Shown here: positions 22,220 to 34,540 of the stretch, piece after piece
Layout of the letters: each line of letters opens with the position of its first letter
How positions within the stretch are numbered: position 1 is the first letter of the stretch
Source: Rhytidiadelphus loreus
Lineage: Eukaryota > Streptophyta > Bryopsida > Hypnales > Hylocomiaceae
Assembly: GCA_947034895.1 (NCBI GenBank)
Contig: OX344762.1
Coordinates: 34,824,760 to 34,888,759 of the forward strand
Length of the DNA stretch: 64,000 nt
Reading direction: 5' to 3'
Notes under the pieces: model-generated
What the model saw: only the letters and a program-made list of their open reading frames with translations
Told to the model about the DNA's origin: nothing
The model's database searches: none
Position numbers and translations under genes: made by a program

Positions 22220-23250
22220 AGTGACTAAAATCAATGCCTTGGGTGATGGTGATGGAGTTATTAGTGACTATATTAAGGTAGAAGGCTCAGTAATGGTGCA
22301 TGTAAGGAAATGTAGGCCTATTTGGAGAAGTCAATGAAACCGAAAGTGTATAATTTTTTTTCATGGCTAGAGAAAGAAGAGGAGCTCTTATTCTATTTTT
22401 TATCAAAAAATTTACAATAAAAATAATTTTTTGGCGATTTTTATAAGGTAAAAGTGCATTAGTCGCTCATTATACACATAGACTATAGCTATAAAGAATA
22501 TAAAAACGCCAGCAAATGGATCAAATGACAACTTAAAGTGTTCATGGCTTCTCTATATCATGCAAAACTCATCTTAATTTAGTTTAGTTCCAACTTACAA
22601 TTAAAAATTATTACATCTCATTAACTACACTTCACTTCTAGTATAAGGTACATCTTCATTCATTACTAAATACTATACAATACAATCACCTTTTCCACTC
22701 TAAAATTATTCTAGAAGGAACCACTTTGGATGGGCGGTTCTCAACATAAAAAGTCTATATCATACAAAACTACTTCTGCACGATTTTCACAGCATTTGCA
22801 GGGGTGACTGTAAATGACTGAGCGATTCTGCAACCCCCTCCTGTAGGACTTTCTACCTTTCTAGTATAAATTCATTACAAGAACCAACTTTTTTATTCCT
22901 TTATGTCATGGCCATGTTAGAAAATATTGTGACCATGTTAGAAAATTTTGAGATTGCTTTAGGTGGTCAGATGACCATTATGGATACACTCTATGGTGGT
23001 ACGCTCTATGATGATTTTGGAGTAGTCTAGAGACTGTTCTAGGCCAATTGGGTAGAACACTTCAAAAATTCATAACAAATTGATAATTTTTCAAAAAAAT
23101 AAAATTTCAATTGCTCTCTTCATTCTCATGTTTGTCTACATATGGAATAAAAATGTGAACCAAGGCAAACCAACCATTTTGCCTATCATAGGTTGATTTA
23201 CCTTAATGATGTTTGACTCCTCTTGGAGTGTGAATTTGAACTTCAATTAG
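22220..23250. repeat. old dispersed repeat, copy 1 (mate at 38585-38930)
   Basis: This copy shares, in order, GGTGATGGTGATGGAG/ATTAGTGAC, TAGTATAAATTCATT, GATTGCTTTAGGTG, GATGACCATTATGGAT and AATTTCAATTGCTCTC with 38585-38930. The intervening text is diverged. It is probably a relic transposable element; no coding remains were seen. The stretch 21730-24200 otherwise holds no recognisable gene. Confidence 0.6.
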
Positions 23251-23499
23251 TAATTTTTTAATAAAAATTGCATACTATATCATGTTAGTTATATACATTG
23301 CAAATTTCAGAGATAGATGAGGAGTTTAGCTAAAGATTCACAAAATGCCCAAATATGTTCCAACACCATAATACCCAGACATACAATTGGACTTGTCCCC
23401 ACCAAAGTTGGTTGATGTATGCACCTTGTGTCAAAATTCATGGGTTACTAAAGTTTTAGAAGGCAAGAATATCAATACTTTTGTTCTAACCAGCTTTTG

Positions 23500-24404
23500 A
23501 TTCCTATTCGTTGTCCCCGTGTCCTGTACATATTGACACGACACATGACTGATTTCGTCCATTTCATCCCGGAATAGTTTCTTTTACTACCAAGTATACT
23601 CGGGCCTCTGGAGAGTCCCACACAGGAGGTTTAATAGAGAATTGCCAGAATTTCTCTACGAAAGGTGTTAACTGATTGCTCAAACGCAATTGAACTGAAT
23701 ACTTAAAAGCTAATTGCAGTAGTCACGGGTGAAATCGACTTTACAATGAACGTGCCGCTTAATGCTTAAGTCAAGAAAATAGAACATTCTGAGCAATCCC
23801 ATTGGCAAAGAACTTGGAAAGGTCCAGCATATATAACCAAATGAGAGTGCTCAGAAGATTTGATTTTCTTGCCTTGGTCCCTAGTGTAAAGCGGTTCTGA
23901 CATCCAAAGTCAAGGACCCAGGTCGACTAATAATTAGCGACTTCGACTGCTAAGTACGCAATAACAGCACAGTAACTCTCAAACTTGCCAACTTCACCTC
24001 CGCTTTATCTGCCTCACAGACAAAAGTAACTGCACTTCATCAGTTCATCAGTCTTCAAACTTCTGGCTAAAATATTCAAGACGTCTGGTGATCACCTGAT
24101 TTCTTGATGGCTACTGCCGGTAGACAAGCTAGCGCATCCCACGATTAGCAGCATGATTCCATTGTATCTTTGATATTGTTACATGATGGCCCAATTTTGT
24201 ACTCACTGTATCAACTCATTTCCTCCTAAAGATGTCGGTCACCAATGACTGCTCTGGTTTCCGTGCCAGAACTTCTTGCGAAGCTGACAACAGTGACATC
24301 CTGTCGGCATGCCAGTGCGGTCAAAATCAACCACGTTGAACCTGCCAAAATTTGGGGAGGATATACATGTGTATAGTTGTTAAAATGTACTGGGATGCAG
24401 CATC
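23500..24404. other. 3' flank of the TTC5 gene
   Basis: This stretch, less AT-rich than the DNA before it, lies directly downstream of the leftward TTC5 stop codon and probably contains its 3' untranslated region. No separate gene was recognised. Confidence 0.4.
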
Positions 24405-27400
24405 TCAAGGAGGAATATTTTCTGCTTGAAGTGTGGAACACACAGCATCCTGTACTAAAGGTGGTCGACCATTCAATAGCAGCTGCTGTGGAAGATCTAC
24501 CCGAACTGCCTTGTACTGGTACACCTGAGGAACAGCGAACCACACAGATTACTTTATTCAGCATTTTCTCATTAAGAAACAGTTACAAAATAGAATTGAC
24601 AACGATATAACTGGAAGTCGGGTAAAAACAATACAACACAGTACTTGTGCGCTGAAGATTATCCCAGCAGATTTTAAGCATCTGTATCAGAAGAATTAAA
24701 GAGTATCCCTTTGATCAATAATGTGACACCTAAAATTGTCATGAGCTTTGGAAGAGCATTTCACGAAATAAAGCATTCTGAGAATATAAAAAAATAGTAT
24801 TATGATACATTATTGATCATGACCAACCTTGTCTTGCCATGTGACATTGACTTCATGAAAAAAAGGTTCCAACAGGGTAAGTGTAGTGCCCTCTTTGATC
24901 TGCGAAGAAACCAGAGGAGAATATCTGTCAAATGCCAGTATGAATGCAGAGAGAACCGTTGCAACAATTGCGAAAATAATGTGGTGAGCTACATCTATTG
25001 ACAATAATTTAATACTTGAAGACCTAATTTGTCATACTTTATTCACACAGCAGTAAAGCCACATAATGTTTGATCTAGGATTGAATAACAATGCGGTCTA
25101 CAGAGAAAAATTCAATGTGCACAACTGACATCAGAGACCAGGATGATCAAGCTTAGTAAGGTGGACTATGTAAAGAATGCTTTAAGCAGACTCATATACA
25201 TGGGGACTCGGATATAAGAATGGTGTTTACCGCTCCATCACGAAGTGCATACACAGAGAGGGCAAAGCAGTTGGCTTCGCTATCAGCAACCAAATAAAAC
25301 CTGCACGATGATGAGGACTGTCATTAGGCATACTAGAGTATGAAGTTACACAGACGGATATTCTCAATTGATAGCCCAAACAATGAAACACAAACATGAG
25401 TTTTTAGTCACGAGACAGATGTTTCAATTTAGGCAGACTCGAGATGGGCGAGGGAAGTACAATTTTCAATATTCTGATCTTCGGACCATTTTGGAGACTA
25501 CTTCTATTATCATGCAAGGCTGCAGTAAACTTCCATTCATCTCATTCAAACTCGAAATAGATAGGAAAAAACAGAAATCAAAACTAAGCCAGAGAAGCCA
25601 GTCTAATAATGATTGCTAAAGCCCCTATAAGTCATAGGCTGTTCACACCCCACCCATAACACCAGAAAACAATACCAGGATAACCGACTTACAGGGGCAC
25701 TGAGTTGTCATGAGAGACTACTTGGAGCATTTTCACTTGCAATGCCATGCCTTTGTTAAAACCTTCCTTAAGAGCCCCTAATGAAACCTGCCTGTGAGCT
25801 CCGACAGCTGGCAACATAAACACATGCGAGAGACGCGTTAGCAAGCAGAGTACTTAAACGCACACAATTGGAAACTCCCATCAGTTTGTGTAATGCACCA
25901 TTTCAAAAAGAAATATTTGTTTACTATTTGAATTTTGGTTTTTCTTTGTACCAGTTGGATATATACTGACATTGAGGAAAACAATTTCCGGAAAATGACA
26001 AAAGAAAATTGGATTAATAAAGAAAACGTTATTTTCATATCGTCGCATGCTTCGATAACACAAAGTCTGAAAAGAACACAGAGTGTACGAATCTCACAAG
26101 TATGAGTAGGAAGAGACGACAAGATGGAGGACAACCGCTTCGGTTTCAGTCGGCCCTGATCATAGCACAAGCAACCTGGAGTTAGCTTGCATAAACAAGT
26201 TCCTCAATGGAGTGACGTTCATGAGATAGTTGCAAGTTGCTGGCGTCCGCTGAAACATGAAACACGATACCCCAGGCTCAGGCAGTTTAGACTCTTTTAA
26301 TAAGATGATCAAGAACGGAAAGAGGTCATCTGTAGAGAAAAACCTATGAGAACACGGCCAGATATATTATTGACAATGCCGGAGAAAGAAGGAACCACTC
26401 AGCCAGGGTTCATATAGACTTAATTCCTCATAACACTTCCTTGTTTAATTGTATAAATGACCAGGATGACGTTAATAAGTGTAAAACTAGGAGAAAAGTT
26501 GAGAACAGTTCCAGGCAGAATAGTCCTACTGCTTGCAAAGATGGAAGATAATCCTGGGTCAGTATTGAATATAGATTTTACCCAAGTCCTCGGATAAAAT
26601 AACGCCAACAAATTACTTCAAATTTCCAAACAAATTAGCTCTAAATCAATAATTCAGATCAATGCTGCAGATTAACCTCAAGCCTCAAATATGTATTCTA
26701 CAAAAATGGATTCACATGTCAATTGACATGAAAAATAAAAAAACATATACCTTGTTTACTATTAAGTCCTCAAGTTTACTCAGCAGATTGACTAATTTGT
26801 TAACTTCATGATCAGCATGTAGTCCTGGATCTCTGACACTAGCGGCCTCAAAACCTCGCAATGCTCTCTCATAATCCTCCAAGTATTGATGAACCTGTTC
26901 ATATAGCATAGCAAACCACATTCTGAGATCCTTCAGCTTGAAAGTCAAAAGAGGGAAAACTAAAGAAAATCAGCTTCCAGAACAGTAGGCTTGAGGGAAG
27001 AAACAAGCTTACAGTGGCGCTATTGAAGTGAAGATCTGGATTTGTACTTGCCATAACGTCTTTTTCCTGCACGGCAACAATAAAAACGAAACATGTTGAA
27101 CTCACTGATTTATTATACAAAGTTATTCCACAAATTTTCATACCTTAATCAAATCTCGTCTAATTTATCAATGCTAACAAGCTATAACGAAGAGTTCCCA
27201 ATCAATGCATGCGAAATGTTTCAATACACATACATATGGGACCTTGCGTTTAAACTCAACTATGATATACCAATATTTTCACTTACAGCATTTTGATAAG
27301 ATTTAAGGGATTGGTGAAGCTTGTTTCGATCCCAAGCACCCGACACAAAGAAGCTAGTCAAGTAAGCGTTTCCTAAAGTATCTGCATATGTGTACAACGT

Positions 27401-29468
27401 GTCAATCCATAGTTTTGGGGAATGAGGTAAAAACTCGTGCCTATTAATTTGAAGTTCCCAATACACCAATAGCAGATGTAATTCAGAGTGGTTGAAAGGT
27501 ATCGTACACCAAGACTGGCCATCTTTGATATCAAGACTGACAGCCTGCTTTGCATGAAGAATGCTCTCTTCCACTATCACAGCTTCATCTGCGCTCCCTG
27601 TATCATTGATGCAGCAATCATGATTCAAACGTTAGTATCCTACTACTCCGACTTATCAAAACCCTTAATCTATGCCACTTCAGTGTTTTAACAATTTAGA
27701 GAAACAGAAGGTCACAATTAGAGAGAGAACATACATCCTAAACCACAGGCCGAATTGCCTGCAGTACCTAAAAGCTGCCAAACTTGAGAACGTTCAGTCA
27801 TGATCCAATTGCCTTGCACTTCGTAATCAGCAAAGACAAAAGGAAGACAGTTCACCTTTTCCAATGCGCCTCTCTAGCATTGAAAGCTGTTGGAGTGCCT
27901 TTTTATTTAGTCCCTGCACAAAAATGGAAAAGCTATCCAGTTTGTCAACCTAGAAATTGATCGGCAATGCGTTTCAAAGCAATACCTCGTAAACTCCAAA
28001 TCGAAGAGATTTTAGTTCTCTTCAGAAAGTGAAACTTTTACGTCATTGTTCAGTGTGATGGAGTACAGTACCAGAAACGCAAGCATCAGCAACAATCTCA
28101 TCAGCTGGGAAGAAATTGAGTGAAAGATACCTTACTAAGAGCGATGTTAAAACAATTTTTAGCTTGTGCGAGGTCACCCTTCTTCCAGAAACAATTTCCC
28201 AAACAGCACCACGCATCCACTATAGATGGATCTAGCTTAACCTGCAGACGTCAATTTCAGCTGTAAGCGCACTGAGAAAACGACAGGCGTCCAAATAGCA
28301 ATGTCCTTGATCCAAAAATTCACAACTACATAATTTTAAAAGGAAAGGCTCTTTGCATCAACAATTAGTTCCAAAGAGTGAGGTTCTGAACACAGATCGT
28401 TCAATGTTGGGAAATATGCAATAAAAACTCCTATATTGCTTGCCTTTCAGCTCAGACTGACGGGACAACGAATAAAAGAACCACTATTTGCAGATCGTTG
28501 CACCGCATCCACCATCCAATCGTGATGGCCGTGACGACTTCTTCCATTTTTCTCCACTTCTTAAACTTTCTAAAGAGCCTATTTCGAAATATTAAGCTTT
28601 CTTGAAAACAAGAGGAGAGGAAGATTTACCGATTTTGACAGATGCTCTTCAGCCTCTTTACAATAATCTGGCCCTACGTCAAGAACTTTCCCTCTCAAAT
28701 ACTCCCACTGGGCGTGCCGTTGGGGCTGCTTCCTGCAATCTATACAACCGAAATTTCGTTTCAATAATCTCTGAAAACTTCACTTAAAAGTCCAATAAGC
28801 TCGTGAACCTCAGTAAAAGATAGAAACGGCAGGCCATTCAACTATCCAAATTCACATGATTAGAAGTCAATGCAACCAAAGTCAATCTATCTTAGGGGCA
28901 ATGCAACACTACATAGGCAATCCTAAACTACAACATCTTATTATTCTGACTTCAAAGCTTTAGAATAGCAAAGGTCAGGGCAGCCAATCCATACGAAGCG
29001 TATTCAGGCCGTACCCCGGCCATGAAGTAACATTCTTGAAACCTAAAAATGCCAACGCCTTCGATGAGGGCAACACTTCCCAACGATCCGTATCAATCCA
29101 TCGGCTATGATAATTGCGCGTAAAAAACATAAAATCCACATCTCACAGCTACCAGTGCAACCCCGCAGTCATAACAAAAAAAAAAAAAACCCGTCACGAA
29201 CACCAGCATTCCCAACGCCGACGATATACACACCTGATGAGATTTCGTTGAGAACAACCAGAACATCGCGCAATAGATTCTCCAGACGCGCCTTTTTAAC
29301 AGAAGGATCGAGCGGGAAGAACGTATCGCGCACTATGTACAAGTTGTCAATGCTTTGCAACACCATCTCCATAGGATCCTTGCATTCTAACCCCGTGACC
29401 TTCGTCGTCTTCGTCGTCTCCACAGTCTCGTCCATTGGATTGTTCTTACAATGTTCTATGCCGCGCAT
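24405..29468 (-). CDS. TTC5: TTC5 (STRAP) homologue, tetratricopeptide repeat protein, 13 exons, 442 aa
   Basis: Exons: 29468-29230, 28732-28630, 28241-28131, 27913-27856, 27597-27508, 27381-27287, 27066-27013, 26894-26751, 26155-26098, 25807-25693, 25300-25231, 24899-24828, 24524-24405. All phases agree and the sum is 1329 bases, giving 442 residues against about 440 in animal TTC5. TPR-type helices fill residues 80-300 (WEYLRGKVLDVGPDYCKEAE, AWCCLGNCFWKKGDLAQAKN, LHQSLKSYQNA, SNPDLHF-like TNPDLHFNSATVHQYLEDYE). The C-terminal OB-fold region holds SLGALKEGFNKGMALQVKML, YLVADSEANCFALSVYALRD and YKAVRVDLPQQLLLNGRP. In animals TTC5 binds nascent tubulin on the ribosome to trigger tubulin mRNA decay and also acts as a p300 cofactor; the plant role is inferred. 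Met12 (29435) is an alternative start. Confidence 0.93.
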
Positions 29469-31130
29469 TGATCCACCTCCGCCTCACTCGGCTCTCTGTT
29501 CCCCCATAACCACCTCCTCTGACCGAAAGAAAGAACGGGATGAGAATGTCGGAAACTGCAATGATGAAAGAGAGGAAGGAGAGAGGCTCCGAGCTGCGGA
29601 ACGAAGCTGCAAAAACTCTGAGAACAGAAGCCAATACTAAAAAATCCTTCGGCAACGGGCTCTTGTGTGTCTCTGCGACAAGAGCACTGGCTTCGCCTGT
29701 CAGAATCACCACCGCCAGAGACAGCATTAGTTCCGACGAACAGAAGATGGACGCTTCGTCCTCGCTTGTTCGTCTGTCCTCGTCGAGTATTCGGTCCACT
29801 CTACAGTAGAGCATCTCCACGAATCCCGAGGTATCTGTAAACGAATGTTTTTATTCACATGGAATTTGACTTTGAGAGTACTCTCATTGGATTTGTATTG
29901 AAAAAATCACATGTAGTGGACACAAGGAAATCTAATTATAGATGACAAATGGCTTCAAAAAAATTTAACACAAAGAAAAAAATGGCAATTTCAAAATGTT
30001 GAAAATTCATTATTGACTTAGCAAATCACACCAAAACAAAAAAATTTAAGCAAATTTTGAAGTCACTTTACAATCGAGTTATTTAGGAATGATTAATTGC
30101 AAGTCCCACATATCATTACAAATCTTAACATTTGTCACATGTTAAATTCTTTGTTTTACAAAATATCCTTAATTAAGAATTTTAAGCTGAATTATTGGTA
30201 TCAATCTAAATTTAGCCTTTATATAATTAATTAAAAAATATATATCATTTTTAAATGTGTAAAAATAATTTTTTTGTAGATGTTGAATTTTTCAATATTT
30301 TTGTTTGAAAAATCAAATTAATATAGTTTTTTTATATGTAATATATGCATATTAAAATTAAATATTAGACTAATTAAATAATAGAATGGTTTGGAAGTTT
30401 GACCAAAAATTAAAGTTAGAACAAGAAATTATATACTATAATTTAAATCTAAAAATTATTCTACAAGAAAAAAATACAAATGCTATATACACCTTACCAT
30501 CCAATTTAGATTTTAACATATAGATTTAAACATATGGATTTTCAGTTCCAATTTTCAAAATTTTAAATGGAATAGAAATGTAGCTTATTAGGCTTTATAT
30601 CTTTAATTTAAATCAAATACCAATAATGGATATTATGGAAGTTACAATCATGCAACCCAAGATGTATCCACTTTGGGGATGCTTAGTTCTTTAAAGATTG
30701 AATTGTGTACAATGTCACGATCTATTGTTAGATTCCCATCTACCAGTATATGGATAGTCACATTTTCATCCTTATAAATTTTACCCAAATTTTAGAAGCA
30801 CTATTGAGTTAGGACACTTATGAAAATACTATGTTTTCTTTTTAAATAAGATGTTGTTGCAAATGTTGCATGAGTTTGTACCACTTGTAAAGATGTTTTT
30901 TAGAATTATTTTAGCTTTTCTAATTTGTGAATGAGCTCAAAGTGACATGGGTCTAATATACTTTGTTTTCAACTGGCATAATTTTTTTGACCAAAGCTAA
31001 AAATATGAATGATGATAAAATACCATGAAAATATTATGATAGTTTACTATAATCAGTACTTGGTCATCATAATGCATAACAATGACTAACTAAATCCATA
31101 AGTGGTTTACATTAACCACATACCTAATAT

Positions 31131-31434
31131 CATTACATGTGTTTTGGCTGCTTGGGAGGGCTGCGAATTCCCAACTCAAAACCCACCTGAAAAATGCCAA
31201 AACCTGTCATTCCCCGCTTGTGCTGACCTAGCCAAGAGACTGCCACGTCAGTTTTTTTGAAAAATAAATAAATAAATAAATATAACTTTGTTTCTCATTT
31301 TAAAGACTTAATTTTAATTTTAATTTTTTTTTCAAAAAAAAGAAGTTTGACACTGGAGTTCAAGAAGACTAGGGGGAACAAAGCTGGGACAAGCCCGAAA
31401 CGGCCCTCCAACCCCTCCCCAATCTCATCTAATG
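31131..31434. mobile_element. MITE, diverged copy of the family at 60.3 and 60.9 kb
   Basis: The left end (CATTACATGTGTTTTGGC, then GGGAGGGCTGCGAATTC) aligns with the left end of the copy at 60299. The right end (CCCCAATCTCATCTAATG) aligns with its right end. An A/T-rich centre with GCCACGTCAG corresponds to the GACGTGGCC part of the other copy. No open frame. Confidence 0.55.
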
Positions 31435-31680
31435 GTACTCAACCAAAGGTGACTACTTCCACTTCCACATTTACATTATAGTTAAGGTTTGTAATGACTT
31501 ATGTAATAAAATTCTAAATAATGTGGCCTTTAAAGTGGAAAGTAGTATACTCTACTATTATATCATAGTGTTTTAGGTAAGTTAAAATATTTTTTTTATA
31601 GTTTTTACTCCCTATTTCTGGTTCAGGCATTTCCAATTAAAAACAAGGCATTACTACTAAGAATGGCTTTCTTAATGGCA

Positions 31681-31774
31681 AAACAAATCCTAATGAAATG
31701 AAGTTGTAACCATTAATTCTATTGTAAACAAAACAAATCCTAATGAAATGAAGTTGTAACCATTAATTCTATTG
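31681..31774. repeat. 50-bp tandem duplication
   Basis: The 50-base unit starting AAACAAATCCTAATGAAATG is repeated at 31731, essentially without change over 44 bases, so the duplication is recent. Confidence 0.95.
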
Positions 31775-32746
31775 GTAATTCAAAGAGTTTCCTACACTTG
31801 TACTCATTTCATATTCAATTACTTACAAACATAAAGACAAGATTGCTATAACATTAAGCTATCTGTAAGATAATAAACATTGGTATTCATCACTTTTACA
31901 AAACAATGATCTCTACCACAGTTAAGAGGTCAAACCCATTGTACAAAACTACACCTAAACCAACAAATCTAGCAATTAGACATCTGACTAAAGCCTTCTC
32001 ATAATCATCACATACTATACAATTGGACTGTGAAAGAATTTCGTACAACAGATTGTCATTGAAGCAATACTACAAGAGCTTACAAATGCCCTAAATCCTT
32101 ACAAATAGTCAAATAAAAAAAGTGAGTTAAAAAATTATGCTTAAGAATTGCAAATATTCCTAGCATCCTTTAGTTGTGTCTACTTCTCTTAGCACTTCTC
32201 AAACCAATTAATGAAGGCAAACCTTTGAATGATTGAAACTTCATATTTTGATGAAGGAAGTATTTATGTCATCTATAAGGCCATCTCCTCTCACCAAAGT
32301 AGAATGATCAAACTTTGCACTAATGTATACATTTCTAGCTAGTGCTACAAAAATACAAAGCGAGACTAATTAAGTAAACCACAAATTAGATGTGGCTACT
32401 CTCCCTCAAGTCCATTGTTCTTATAGTTACTAAATCCTTCTAGTTTTCTCTATCCAAACTAGAGTCCTTCCCTTAGATCTTTTAATCTTAGACTAGCATT
32501 GAATCTATATTTGTTTATTACTTCAATTTTGTATTTGTACTTTATTTTTATTAATTCCAAAATTAAAATTTACTATCACTATAGGAGATGACTCACTTTT
32601 TTATACATGGCAATCCGACTCACCTTGAACCTCTCACCTCCCTCATTTTACAATTTGAAGATTCTCTTTCATTTTGCAGTTCCAAAGATGCCACAAGTGG
32701 GATAAAAATGGCACACGATTGAGATGAAAAGTTCTATAAAAAAATG

Positions 32747-32855
32747 TTCTTCACACCCATTCTTCACCTTCAAAGGAGAAGAATGGCCATCCTCAATTTT
32801 CAAAAAATGGGACCTCCACAAGCTATAGGGAACCAACGAGAATGCCATAGGGAAC
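32747..32855 (+). repeat. dispersed repeat, copy 2 (mate at 6549-6655)
   Basis: It shares CTTCACACCCATTCTTCACC, GGAGAAGAATGG and later ordered words with 6549-6655. Within this copy ATAGGGAACCAACGAGAAT occurs twice in tandem (32825 and 32848). Confidence 0.55.
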
Positions 32856-33300
32856 CAACGAGAATTTAAAGCTAAAAAATTTGGTATATGAGATCATTAC
32901 CATCTATTAGATGAATTGAAACATTATTTTTTTATAATAATATTTCTCCATCTTACACACATGTTCAAAAGTGTGCTATCTTGGTATCAATGTAGGGATT
33001 GTAGAATTTTTTTCATGAAGATGTAACTAGTTGACAAGTAGACCCTTTAGGTAGAAAAAAAATTGACTATCTTTTATTTTATTTAAATTTTTTTCTATTT
33101 ACTAAAATTGATGACAATTATAAGTGTATATATTGTACCTTGAGGAATTGCAAGAATCACTTCATGATGATCCATTATCAACTTATGATTGTCTCTAATC
33201 AAGTCAAGAGGTTCCAATATCAATGTATGACCTTTCATACAAGATCACGAAGTTTCATTCTCAACTTTTGACCTTATCACAACAGGTCTCCAATGGTATT

Positions 33301-33582
33301 AGCAAAATGAAATTGGTCCAAAGCTACCAATGTATCTAAATTCTTTGATATTATTGTGCCAACACCATTTCTAACACAAAACAACAATGATGCATCATTC
33401 TCTTTCAACTACAATTTCTATGCATAATTTTCCATACATCTAGCAAAATGAAACTGGTCCAAAGCTACCAGTGTATCTAAATTCTTTGATATTATTGTGC
33501 CAACACCATTTCTAACACAAAACAACAATGATGCATCATTCTCTTTCAACTACAATTTCTATGCATAATTTTCCATACATCT
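33301..33582. repeat. 141-bp tandem duplication, nearly identical copies
   Basis: Copies 33301-33441 and 33442-33582 begin AGCAAAATGAAA and differ at only about three or four positions by eye. It is a young duplication in spacer DNA. Confidence 0.95.
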
Positions 33583-33589
33583 GGCACAA

Positions 33590-33730
33590 GGAGTTGGAGG
33601 TAAGCTCTCCTTCAAACTAGATGAAGACTCAGGGATCTATCAAATGGCTCTCACAAAGAGTGGTGAGGATGGGATCTTAACCACCCTCCTCTCCAACGAC
33701 ATTGTGCTGAGCCATGTGACAATGGAATGA
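33590..33730 (+). pseudogene. short coding-like remnant, identity unknown
   Basis: An open stretch of 46 codons ending in TGA reads as globular protein (KLSFKLDEDSGIYQMALTKS, then GEDGILTTLLSNDIVLSHVT) and its base composition is gene-like. It abuts the 141-bp duplication, has no clear start or splice partner, and no family was recognised. It could be the end of a dead gene or of a transposable element; chance is not excluded. Confidence 0.3.
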
Positions 33731-34540
33731 CAGGAGAAGAATTATGACTTGAAGAACGGCCGGACACACCAGCTTCGAGACTGAAATTGAAGAGGCACAC
33801 AAATTCAAAGTAACGCAGCAGAAGACATTACAGGACTGAAGACCACCTCCAACTTAAATAAGTAGCTCCAACTACACAAGGTTTCATTAAATCTCAACTG
33901 AAACAACAGAACACTGAAAATACCATTAACTATCCACCACTTCTCATCTGTCTGCTGATTACCATTGTGTCCGAGTCAACTATTGAAAGATAGTGCGGTA
34001 CTTTACCCCATCTGACTGTGAAGTAAAATCCCAAGATTATAAAACGAGTCCCTTCAAATTAGTCAAATTCCGTACTTACATAAGTGTCACCGTCCTCACA
34101 AATTGCAACAGCCTATACCACAAAAGATGGTCCCTATTGCCAAACCTGCAACGGGACCTTCACACTTGCGTGACTAAGCATGCTGAGCACCTGTACTTAA
34201 AATGCGATATCCACTTTCACTTCAAGATAAATTGACAATTCAAGAACCATTATCGACTGGTTTTCGATTTCGACGCATCCCCATGGTATGTCCTTGATAT
34301 CAACTGTCAGAACTTTCAGCTTACTTAAATTGTCTAAATCTTCACATGCAGAAGCAATGTGAACAGCGTAATTCATACAAAATATGAACAGTAGCCCATT
34401 CCAAAATCTGGGAATCGTGCGGGTTCTCACGAAACGGTTACACAGAAATAATAAGTCTTGATGAAGGTTGGTAATCATTAGTTCTCTTGTACAGTTCAAA
34501 AGAAGAACGAAACCCACTTTAAAAGCTAACTGGTAATTGA

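Larger units (their letters stand above)
29469..34540. other. TTC5 upstream region and AT-rich spacer
   Basis: Bases 29469-29850 have genic composition and should hold the TTC5 5' untranslated region and promoter; a 124-codon leftward frame there overlaps the TTC5 start out of frame. From 29850 to 33580 the DNA is AT-rich, with a MITE copy (31131-31434), two recent tandem duplications and a dispersed repeat. Bases 33590-34540 are less AT-rich: a short coding-like remnant and then the probable 3' flank of SRP72. Confidence 0.5.

Noticed and set aside
29107..29640. Rightward 177-codon frame
   Set aside because: It is antisense to TTC5 exon 1 and its leader, low-complexity Ser/Arg-rich, with no protein hallmarks.
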